DNA of 14,673 nt from FEN-1297 sp964498065 (lineage in GTDB: Bacteria > Bacteroidota > Ignavibacteria > Ignavibacteriales > Ignavibacteriaceae): contig CAZCFZ010000092.1 of assembly GCA_964498065.1 (NCBI GenBank), positions 1-14,673 of the forward strand, in the 5' to 3' direction. A program made the position numbers and the translations under genes. Numbering within the stretch: position 1 is the stretch's first letter; every line of letters begins with the position of its first letter. Below the pieces are notes generated by a model. That model saw only the letters and a list, made by a program, of their open reading frames with translations, was not told the origin of the DNA and did no database searches. Shown piece by piece: positions 8,032-14,603 of this stretch.

Positions 8032-10563
8032 TCAATTCATACTTAAACCGTCGGTGTCGATTTTAAACTGTGCTGTTGCTGCCTGCAGCTCATTTGCCAT
8101 ACCCGAAAGTCCGGTGGCAACATTCCCTACTTCCTGTGCCTGCTTGGTAGCCTTTATAGTTTTTTCGGATATTTCGTTAATTGTATTTGCGTTAAACTCA
8201 CTTATTCCCGCCACATTGTTTATCATTTCTACGGTATGTTGTACGCTGGCACTCAGCTCTTCGGTAGCGCTCATGTTTTGTTCTATAACGCCGGCTATTT
8301 TATTAATGGATTCCAGCAATCCAGACATTATATTAGCCACGGCATCGTTTGCTTCAGCCATTGTATTTATTTGTATGTTAACATTTTGAGACGTATTCAA
8401 CAGCTTATCTATCGCAGCTCCCGACTGATTGGCTATCTCGGTCCCTTCTTTGACTTTTTCGACTATCAGTTTAACAGACTCTCCAGCTTCTTTCATGTCA
8501 TTCTGAACTTTAATAATCAGACTGGAAGTTTGTTTGGTGGCAGCCGCAGATCTTTCGGCCAGATTTCTTACTTCGTCCGCTACTACCGCAAATCCTCTTC
8601 CGTGTTCACCTGCCCTGGCTGCTTCGATGGCCGCATTTAAAGCAAGGAGATTGGTTTGTTCCGCAATTTCCTCTATTGTTTCAATGATTTCCTCAATTTG
8701 TTCCGACTGCTTCGCCATGCCTTCAATTTTTGAAGCAAATTTATTTACGGTTTCCTCAATAGTCTTCATTTGTTCAAGATTTTTCATAACCGTTTTTGAT
8801 CCGTTTTTTGCTACCTCAATAGCTTCGGCCGAAGCAGTAACAACCATTGAAGCGCTCGAATTTGCGGAATCAATAGCATTAGAAATTTCCATTGCCGAAG
8901 CGGATACTTTTTCCGCAGCTTTCTTTTGTTCGTGCGAATCAACCGCTATTTGCTCTATCGAGGCAGCAATTTGAGTCATATTTGTATTTGCTGTACTTAC
9001 AGACGTCGCTTCTTCATTCAAACTCTTAGCCATATTTTGTACGGCTTCCGCATTATAATTTGAAGTATCTGCAGATTGTTGTGCAGCAGAAGAAAGGTTC
9101 TGACTTAAATCAAGAAGCTTGTTAGCTTTTTCTATGAAGGTAGCAAACAAACTGCGCAAGCTCATAGGTTCACTGTTAAAAGCAGCCACACTTATTTTTC
9201 TATCAACGGCCTTATTTATGAAAGGTATTAATTTATTATCAAAAATGCCGGTGCTGATGCCTTGGTAATTATTATTTATACACTCTTCAACGGCTGGTCC
9301 ATATATTTCGGCTGTTACATTTATTTTGCCGTTATCATGAGAGCCTTTCGGAATTATCCAATCAACGGTAGCATTAAATTGTCTTAATTCATTGCTCGCA
9401 GCATCAACACCTTTTTTAAAATCATCCCAGAACGGAGTTAAAGATCTACCCAGAACGGCAATTTTTATAGGTCTGTCTGATTTTCTTATCGGTTTCGCTC
9501 TTCTTGAGGCTACCTGTTTAGTTTCTATTATACCCCTACCCGGCTGCCAGAATTGATTATAATTTTCTTTAGTGACAAGGTCCATACTAGTAAGCATTCT
9601 GGGCTGAACCGGGACCCAATTATTAACAATATGATTGAATAAATGTATAACCGGATCGTGACCCTGGCCAAAAACATCCTGCCCCAGTGTAGCGGTTACC
9701 GTTCCTTCTTTCACAAATTCCATCGTGTCGTTGTCCAGATCATGGCATATAATTTTCACTTTACCGTCCCTGTTCAGATCTTTCACGGCTTTTGCAATCA
9801 CAGCACCGCCGTAAGTTACGTATATACCGTTTAAATCCGAGTGCTTTTTTAAGAGATCCTTTGTTACTTCATAACTTACTTCACTATTAAGATTTGTTTC
9901 GGCAGTATCGACGAGGACTATTGAAGGGAATTTTTCTTTTATTAAATTGAGAAATCCTTTTCTTCTAAGCTCATGTCCTATGATATTTAAACTTTCTACT
10001 ATTATGGCAACTCGGCCTTTGCCGTTCAAAGCCTTACCCATTGCCTCGCCGCAGGCTCTTCCTTCAAGATAAGAATCGGCTCCTACATATAGAAGTCTCT
10101 GACACGGATTGTCGGTTGCCGAATTAAATTCTTTGCTTGCTTCCTTTAAATTCTCAATAATTTGGTTCAAACCCGCCGTCATTTCTCCGATTTTTCCGTT
10201 CGCAGAAGTTCTAATGGAATTGGCTTCCAGCTTTATACCCGTCGTCAAATTTCCGTGAGCCATTTCGGTTAAAGCCCTGCTTATCGAAGAAAAATCTTTA
10301 TCTGCCATTAATTTTAATTTTTTGGACAGTTCGGATAACGGCTTATAAAAACTAAATTGCAAATGGATAACTAGCAAGAGTACCATTGCCAATGATCCGA
10401 CTAGACCTATTAAAACCAGATCTTTACTTTGATAAAAGGCATGAATATCCGAACTAAGTTTAATTCCACCTAGCGAAAAATATCCGATGAATTCGATTAG
10501 GATAAACACTATCGTTATCAAAAAACCGAAATGGAATAAATATTTTTTTATTACCGAGAACAT
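8032..10563 (-). CDS. Methyl-accepting chemotaxis protein with a cytoplasmic, circularly permuted sugar-binding (RbsB-like) domain
   Basis: An 843-residue chemoreceptor. Two membrane helices (about 8-29 and 49-68) flank a periplasmic loop of only about 19 residues. HAMP covers about 70-145. Residues 156-339 match the C-lobe of type I periplasmic binding proteins: 'RLLYVGADSYLEGR' at its start, 'VAIIV', 'RRKGFLNLIKEKFP', 'NGIYVTYGG', 'VKIICHDLD' and 'MDLVTKEN'. After a linker, residues 366-466 match the N-lobe: 'IKIAVLGRSLTPFWDDFKKG', then 'ISVAAFNSEP'. The lobes are thus in reversed order, with the new ends at the hinge. The MCP signalling domain (about 478-843) has a canonical tip, 'AEQTNLLALNAAIEAARAGE' followed by 'GRGFAVVADEVRNLAERS'. 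It should sense a ligand in the cytoplasm and control CheA through CheW. I chose the ATG at 10563 because GAGG lies 6 nt before it; an in-frame ATG at 10596 (11 residues more) lacks such a site. No che gene is adjacent. C-terminal CheR-docking pentapeptide is absent. Confidence 0.93.
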   Translation of the reverse strand: MFSVIKKYLFHFGFLITIVFILIEFIGYFSLGGIKLSSDIHAFYQSKDLVLIGLVGSLAMVLLLVIHLQFSFYKPLSELSKKLKLMADKDFSSISRALTEMAHGNLTTGIKLEANSIRTSANGKIGEMTAGLNQIIENLKEASKEFNSATDNPCQRLLYVGADSYLEGRACGEAMGKALNGKGRVAIIVESLNIIGHELRRKGFLNLIKEKFPSIVLVDTAETNLNSEVSYEVTKDLLKKHSDLNGIYVTYGGAVIAKAVKDLNRDGKVKIICHDLDNDTMEFVKEGTVTATLGQDVFGQGHDPVIHLFNHIVNNWVPVQPRMLTSMDLVTKENYNQFWQPGRGIIETKQVASRRAKPIRKSDRPIKIAVLGRSLTPFWDDFKKGVDAASNELRQFNATVDWIIPKGSHDNGKINVTAEIYGPAVEECINNNYQGISTGIFDNKLIPFINKAVDRKISVAAFNSEPMSLRSLFATFIEKANKLLDLSQNLSSAAQQSADTSNYNAEAVQNMAKSLNEEATSVSTANTNMTQIAASIEQIAVDSHEQKKAAEKVSASAMEISNAIDSANSSASMVVTASAEAIEVAKNGSKTVMKNLEQMKTIEETVNKFASKIEGMAKQSEQIEEIIETIEEIAEQTNLLALNAAIEAARAGEHGRGFAVVADEVRNLAERSAAATKQTSSLIIKVQNDMKEAGESVKLIVEKVKEGTEIANQSGAAIDKLLNTSQNVNIQINTMAEANDAVANIMSGLLESINKIAGVIEQNMSATEELSASVQHTVEMINNVAGISEFNANTINEISEKTIKATKQAQEVGNVATGLSGMANELQAATAQFKIDTDGLSMN

Positions 10564-10606
10564 GATAAGCCTCGCTAATTTAAAACGGGAAAACATTAAA
10601 TCATCA

Positions 10607-10616
10607 GCGACGTCGC
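10607..10616. promoter_or_regulatory. GC-rich palindrome upstream of the chemoreceptor gene
   Basis: GCGACGTCGC is a perfect 10-bp palindrome in otherwise AT-rich DNA, 44 bp upstream of the chosen chemoreceptor start. TCGCGA (10613-10618) overlaps it. A zero-base loop rules out a simple RNA hairpin, so a DNA-binding site is the likelier reading. The binding protein is unknown. Confidence 0.3.
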
Positions 10617-10667
10617 GATTTTCTTTATACGATTTACATATAATTTATTTTATTAACCCTTGTTTTT

Positions 10668-10681
10668 GCTTCGGGGGAAGC
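10668..10681 (-). promoter_or_regulatory. Short hairpin in the chemoreceptor upstream region
   Basis: GCTTC (10668-10672) and GAAGC (10677-10681) pair perfectly around a 4-base G (C on the minus strand) loop, followed on the minus strand by AAAAAC. An AGGAGG-like sequence (CCTCCT at 10695-10700 on the plus strand) lies just upstream in transcript order. It would read into a frame MLNNLRRLGF-stop only if out of normal order, so I do not call a leader peptide. It may be part of the leader. Confidence 0.25.
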
Positions 10682-11587
10682 CTTAAAATCCAAGCCTCCT
10701 TAAATTATTAAGCATAAAACAGCACAATTATAGACGTCACAATTATTTTCGAAAATATTATGCGTTTGTTTAGTATATCCAAACCTGTCTTTGCATAATA
10801 CGGGATTTAAAGGAATATGTTAATATCTTATATTTTCTGCATTTACGGTATTTTCCGCAATAAACTTTGCCCCTTCCCCTTTTTGGGTGATACATAAAAT
10901 CTCACCGTTAAAACGTCAACTATTTACTTAACAAGATAAAGACTTAGACCTGTGAAATTTTCATCTCAAGTTTTGCTGGACCGATTGTTTGCTGAAGCGG
11001 GTGTTTTGCTTTTTAGGTAAGTTCGGATCGACTTCATTTTTTTTAAAATTGTATTTTATTGATTCAAAATCCAGGATGCTGTCTAAACGATACCGACATT
11101 CTCTTTATTAACCTCCAATTCTTTCATTTCGATTACGGAAGAGGTAATTAAATTATCGATAATTTTAACATTTGAAGTGAAATATTCTTTAATGAGAAGA
11201 AATATTACAAAGTCTTGGTAGTGGATTCTTTTTACTTTTTATTATTACAGATAAATATATTTTGATTATTGCCTAACTTTTACTTATTCAGCATACATTA
11301 TTTATTAAAGTAACGTAAATATGCATGCGGCTGCAAAACTATTTTTCATTAAAAATCCTTTATCATTTCGATTTGGCCACATGCGTGTCTAATTGTATTT
11401 ACAAAATCCCCGAGTTTAAATATCGCGGAGAATTATATATTCATAACCTTAATAATATTTTTTGCTAATTACCGGATGAAAAATATACTATTTAAAACAA
11501 CATGATGAACCGAGTAAAAAAATTAAGGTGGATTAATTTTACTTAAGACTTACACTGAAAATTAAATGTTAACATTAAAAATTTAAA
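10682..11587. other. Gene-poor stretch of about 0.9 kb
   Basis: No intact gene is convincing here. Three items are visible on the minus strand. First, a 41-codon basic frame at 10770-10895 starts MYHPKRGRGK and contains CGKYRKC, with GGTGAG 5 nt before its ATG. Second, there are frame remnants at 10961-11238, listed separately. Third, an ATG at 11349 has a good AAAGGA site and begins 'MKNSFAAACIFTLL', signal-peptide-like, but stops after 14 codons. This reads as decayed coding DNA rather than a regulatory region, but chance cannot be excluded in AT-rich sequence. Confidence 0.35.
10961..11238 (-). pseudogene. Possible decayed gene fragment with a frameshift
   Basis: Two minus-strand frames follow each other. 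The first (11238-11083) is open for 51 codons and includes 'YQDFVIFLLIKEYF', 'IIDNLITSSVIEMKELEV' and 'NKENVGIV' before a TAG. Within the last codons the -1 frame opens and continues 'YRLDSILDFESIKYNFKK', 'NEVDPNLPKKQNTRF', 'SKQSVQQNLR' to a TGA at 10961-10963. Joined at about 11085-11107 they give one protein-like C-terminus. No start codon with a binding site is found in frame upstream, although an ATG with AAAGGA at 11349 could be its former start. No family is recognised. The alternative is chance open frames. Confidence 0.3.
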
Positions 11588-12100
11588 TTACTTAACGCCT
11601 GAATTATCCATCCAAATAATACTTGAATTACCGCCAACCCATCCTTTAGAAGTCCGGTGATATTTAAATGTACTTATTTCTTTTGTCTTATAAATTATCT
11701 TTTTAAGCTTATGGCTATAAATACCCGAGTTTAATGTCCAGTAAATTAATACCGTATCAGATTCTTTTTTTATCCGCGATAATTGCAAGTAATTAATAAA
11801 GCCAATTCGATTAACCGAATCCTTAATCGCAGAAGCATTAAGGGCAACAAAATTTATATGAGGTAATTTTGGAAAATTATTTATTACAATGCTGGTATCG
11901 TATATAAAAATATTTTTTGACTCAGATGTTTTAAGAGGATGAGAAGAACTTGGTAATAATTTTGTTTGTTCTTCAAGGCTTTTAGTGATGAGTTGGCTTT
12001 TTACGTATTCCGGAAAATGATGATATTTATTATATAACAGAAATATTACTATATCTACAAAAATAAATGCAATAAAAAAAATGATATAATATTTTTTCAT
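11588..12100 (-). CDS. Uncharacterised protein with one N-terminal membrane helix
   Basis: A 170-residue protein I do not recognise. Residues about 4-22 (YYIIFFIAFIFVDIVIFLL) form a strongly hydrophobic helix after MKK, either an uncleaved anchor or a signal sequence, leaving a 145-residue extracytoplasmic part. The region 45-60 is rich in Ser and Pro and is probably a linker. Residues 61-170 look like a small mixed alpha/beta domain, with strands such as 'KNIFIYDTSIVI', 'DTVLIYWTLNSG' and the tail 'GWVGGNSSIIWMD'. There are no Cys residues. No clear Shine-Dalgarno precedes the ATG. It is divergent from the small TPR-like gene at 12228 with a 127-bp gap between them, and is flanked by gene-poor DNA. 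Codon use looks AT-rich like its surroundings, and it may be lineage-specific. Confidence 0.65.
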   Translation of the reverse strand: MKKYYIIFFIAFIFVDIVIFLLYNKYHHFPEYVKSQLITKSLEEQTKLLPSSSHPLKTSESKNIFIYDTSIVINNFPKLPHINFVALNASAIKDSVNRIGFINYLQLSRIKKESDTVLIYWTLNSGIYSHKLKKIIYKTKEISTFKYHRTSKGWVGGNSSIIWMDNSGVK

Positions 12101-12227
12101 AAGAGTATCTGTATAAATTCCGGATAAAAATAGTAAATTATTAAAATGAAATATATAATAAAATTATTGTGTTCACTTGATTAAAATTATTGAAGAATAA
12201 TGATAAAAATAGATAATAGGAGGAAAT

Positions 12228-12458
12228 ATGCCTAATATATTTTATCATAGTATAACACCGGATGAAATAAATAAATTGGATAAAATGACCCCCGGAAGAA
12301 AGATTGATGAAAAAAGCCATTATGAAAATTCAACTGATAATGATTTAATTTATGCAGACCTCTTTCGCCTCTATACAATTAGAGGAGATAATGAAAAAGC
12401 TAAATTATACTTCAATAAAATTAAGGATGAAACACTAAAATATTTTTTAGAGAATTAG
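12228..12458 (+). CDS. Small TPR-like hypothetical protein, possibly extended by a -1 frameshift to 12514
   Basis: A 76-residue acidic/basic helical protein with a strong AGGAGG 4 nt before its ATG. Residues 39-66, with 'DLIYADLFRLYTIRGDNEKA' then 'KLYFNKIKDE', have the spacing of a tetratricopeptide-like helix pair. No family is recognised. The last codons read TAT TTT TTA GAG AAT TAG, and positions 12443-12449 are the slippery heptamer T TTT TTA in the correct frame for -1 slippage. The -1 frame continues with AGA GAA TTA for 21 codons (RELEEKKTNPIRKLDAVKYAG is its 21-residue sequence, given here as RELEEKKTNP plus an 11-residue tail), ending at TAA 12512-12514. That would give a 95-residue product. 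The alternative is an indel, real or from sequencing, in the T6 run. A strand-neutral reading is that the longer form is the ancestral protein. Confidence 0.6.
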   Translation: MPNIFYHSITPDEINKLDKMTPGRKIDEKSHYENSTDNDLIYADLFRLYTIRGDNEKAKLYFNKIKDETLKYFLEN

Positions 12459-12514
12459 AAGAAAAAAAAACCAATCCTATAAGAAAATTAGATGCGGTTA
12501 AATACGCTGGATAA

Positions 12515-12913
12515 ATTAATTTTAAACTGTTGACCTGCCCCTATAGTCTTATCAATATTTACGTTAGTCCCAACCATCAAGCTCTCGCAACCAATGTGGG
12601 ATTGTCTGGAGATATAAAAATTAACAAACAATCATTTCCTTGTAATATAGTTACAACATTCTCGCCTATAAATATTGCGGCTAAATACATATTATGGATG
12701 TTATTAATATTCTGCCTGCGCTTAATTTTTCTTTATGGTGATGAAGTTCAAGTAACATTTAATATCCTAAATTTTATTTTTTACTTTTGAATTAGGATTA
12801 TCCAAAAGTATAATGAAGGAGATGCAGAAATTTATCGTGAAAGCTAATATTGACGGTAAATGATAAACATTCATATTTATTCAATTTACTTATGGTTAAA
12901 AAAGTTATGGAAA
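12515..12913. other. Gap without an intact gene
   Basis: This AT-rich stretch lies between the small TPR-like gene (plus) and the FmdE-family gene (minus). A plus-strand frame at 12530-12790 is open for 86 codons but has no binding site and an odd composition. Two overlapping minus-strand frames also read as protein-like, one with 'MYLAAIFIGENVVTILQGND' and another with 'VGTNVNIDKTIGAGQQFKIN', but both are interrupted. I take the region as decayed or noncoding. TACTTTTG (12782-12789) and CAAAAGTA (12803-12810) form a perfect 8-bp inverted repeat with a 13-base spacer. Confidence 0.35.
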
Positions 12914-12956
12914 CCGCCTTAGATATTCAACAGGAATAAATAACTACCCAAGACGG
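12914..12956 (-). terminator. Putative terminator of the porin-FmdE operon
   Basis: On the minus strand CCGTCTTGG (12956-12948) can pair with CTAAGGCGG (12922-12914) over 9 positions including two G-U pairs, with a 25-nt loop. It is followed by GGTTTCC and, 8 nt later, a run of six T. It begins 10 nt after the FmdE-family stop codon. The large loop and wobble pairs make it a weak call. Confidence 0.35.
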
Positions 12957-12966
12957 CTCCTTCTAA

Positions 12967-13569
12967 CTATTTTACCAAGCAATCCTGACAAACTTTTTTA
13001 TCCATCTTAACGCGTCCGTATTCCATTACGGTCATCTCCCCGCATTCTTCGCATACAAAACTATTAAAGCTGTGAGGTGTTTCGTGCAAATCATAGTCAA
13101 ACACTTCGGAAATATTTAACAACATTTCCTGCGGTGCACTCATTACTTTTACAACCAACGGATCTACAACATCCGATGGAACCTGGCTTGCCGGAATGCC
13201 TTTTTCCCTGTAATCTTTGAAGAAAGGTGTTTGTTTGTTAGCGAGCATTGCTTTAGCCTTTGGTGTTACTCGCACAGCTTTTTTTGTTTTTTTATCGACT
13301 ACTGTAACAGCCCATTTACCTTTATGTGTTTTTTTGATGTTGCCTTTGCCGAAAGTGGTTCCCATAATTACCTGAAGCCCATCAGCATAACAGGTAGCAC
13401 AATGATCTTCACCCAAATCTACGAATGCTAGAATTTGTCCGTCTTTAGCTCTATCGACTCCAAGCTTATTCATTGCAGCAGCGCCTACACGTAAGCCCAG
13501 CGGCATTGCCGGACACTTGTGCCCGTGAAATTTTTGTCCGAACTCTAACCAATCTTGTGGATTAACCAT
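12967..13569 (-). CDS. FmdE-family protein with C-terminal zinc ribbon
   Basis: A 200-residue soluble protein. Residues 1-150 match the FmdE domain (formylmethanofuran dehydrogenase subunit E family): 'FGQKFHGHKCPAMPLGLRVG' (10-29) holds the His-Cys metal-binding motif, and 'GEDHCATCYADGLQVIMGTT' (53-72) holds the second conserved Cys pair and the TG(C)T-like segment. Residues 173-197 are a four-Cys zinc ribbon: Cys173, Cys176, Cys194, Cys197. Despite the family name, bacterial members occur without methanogenesis, and their roles are mostly unproven; some are linked to molybdenum or tungsten enzymes. The ATG has GGAG 8 nt upstream. The gene starts 18 bp after the porin stop, so they should be co-transcribed. 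No formylmethanofuran dehydrogenase or molybdopterin gene is present. Confidence 0.85.
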   Translation of the reverse strand: MVNPQDWLEFGQKFHGHKCPAMPLGLRVGAAAMNKLGVDRAKDGQILAFVDLGEDHCATCYADGLQVIMGTTFGKGNIKKTHKGKWAVTVVDKKTKKAVRVTPKAKAMLANKQTPFFKDYREKGIPASQVPSDVVDPLVVKVMSAPQEMLLNISEVFDYDLHETPHSFNSFVCEECGEMTVMEYGRVKMDKKVCQDCLVK

Positions 13570-13587
13570 AATTATTTCTCCGAATTT

Positions 13588-14586
13588 TTAATTAAAAAAA
13601 TATTGAATTTGTAAAGTTGTAAGTGCATTTGTTTTATTTGATGCAAACTGAAATTTGTTATCTAATGAAAGCTTAATATCATTTCCTTTTATCAGATAAG
13701 AATAACCGACTACATACCAGGGGTCATCAACTGTTGCCGGATTTAAGTCATTATATTGTTCAACAGAGAGTATAATGAAATTCTTTTTTGCAAAAAGATA
13801 ATCGGCAATCGCATAAAAACCATAAGCATTTTGATTGCCGAGATGTGCCGCAATGTATTCGGATTGTAATTCAAAATCACCGAGGTTTAATTTTCCCTCG
13901 AAGCCAAACCTGAAGTCATTGCCGGTAAAAGAATAATTATTACCAAAAATTTTACTGAATTGTAAATCATGCGCGTCACGATAAGAAAGGTTATAACCCA
14001 ATTCTAATTTAGATTCGGAATTATTAAGAAAGAATAAATTTCCACGGCTCACATATAAGAAATTTTTCTTATCTGAAACAGTATTTGCACCATTCCCATT
14101 AAAGAATCCGAAACTAATAGAACCGGTTTTGTTTTCGTTTAATTTCAATTCAACCCCTATATCTCTTGCCATAGTTTCGGCACCCGGAACAAGTGAATTA
14201 ACAACGTCTGCTCTTTCATCGAGCGGTATAATATAGTCGGGTTGTTTTCTTTGCAGACTAAAATCAGGTACGAACTGGCCGGCAGTAATTTCAAAATTGT
14301 GTGTTTTATAATTTACAAGTACATCTTGAAGTTCAAATAGATATTTAGAATTCTGTAGAAAATTAGCCTGTAATTTATAACCCCAGTTTCCTTCGTGAAC
14401 TGGCAATAAACCGTCAACCCAGAATTTTGCTCTTCTAACTGAAAAATTCGTTTGATTCACATAGTTATCCGAAAAACGATACTGGAGGTAACCATTCCAA
14501 TTAACTTTTTGCTGACCAAATAAAAGTGAACTAGTTACCGTAAAAAAAGCAATAACAGCAATAATATTTTTTTTAACATTTAACAT
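13588..14586 (-). CDS. Outer-membrane porin, Porin_O_P (OprO/OprP-like) family
   Basis: A 332-residue beta-barrel protein. Residues 1-24 are a signal peptide (MLNVKKN, hydrophobic core, 'SLLFG-QQ'). The mature protein has alternating amphipathic strands typical of a 16-strand porin: 'NGYLQYRFSD', 'SVRRAKFWVDGLL', 'YKLQANF', 'LQDVLVNY', 'FEITAGQFVPDFSLQR' and 'ARDIGVELKLN'. The last strand is 'LQIQYFFN'; the aromatic near-terminal end suits outer-membrane insertion. OprO/OprP relatives carry phosphate or other anions, but specificity cannot be read here. I chose the ATG at 14586 because AGAGGA lies 6 nt before it. An in-frame ATG at 14604 overlaps the upstream stop codon (TAATG) and would add six residues, using that binding site as codons. 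It is the middle gene of a membrane protein-porin-FmdE operon. Confidence 0.85.
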   Translation of the reverse strand: MLNVKKNIIAVIAFFTVTSSLLFGQQKVNWNGYLQYRFSDNYVNQTNFSVRRAKFWVDGLLPVHEGNWGYKLQANFLQNSKYLFELQDVLVNYKTHNFEITAGQFVPDFSLQRKQPDYIIPLDERADVVNSLVPGAETMARDIGVELKLNENKTGSISFGFFNGNGANTVSDKKNFLYVSRGNLFFLNNSESKLELGYNLSYRDAHDLQFSKIFGNNYSFTGNDFRFGFEGKLNLGDFELQSEYIAAHLGNQNAYGFYAIADYLFAKKNFIILSVEQYNDLNPATVDDPWYVVGYSYLIKGNDIKLSLDNKFQFASNKTNALTTLQIQYFFN

Positions 14587-14603
14587 CAGATATCCTCTTT
14601 CCA

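Noticed and set aside
7853..8389. Plus-strand 178-codon frame overlapping the chemoreceptor 3' end
   Set aside because: Its Ala/Ser/Cys-rich sequence is the antisense of the repetitive MCP helices; no binding site and no domain.
8534..8974. Plus-strand 146-codon frame within the MCP signalling domain
   Set aside because: Low-complexity antisense shadow of the coiled coil.
10564..10596. Longer chemoreceptor start giving 854 residues
   Set aside because: No Shine-Dalgarno precedes it, while GAGG sits 6 nt before the ATG at 10563. The longer form is not excluded.
10770..10895. 41-codon basic minus-strand frame with CGKYRKC
   Set aside because: It has a GGTGAG-like site, but it is too short and family-less to call a gene; it is noted in the intergenic entry only.
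12528..12545. GTTGACCTGCCCCTATAG as an IS3-type insertion-sequence end
   Set aside because: It resembles some IS3 termini, but no matching inverted end, target duplication or transposase is visible.
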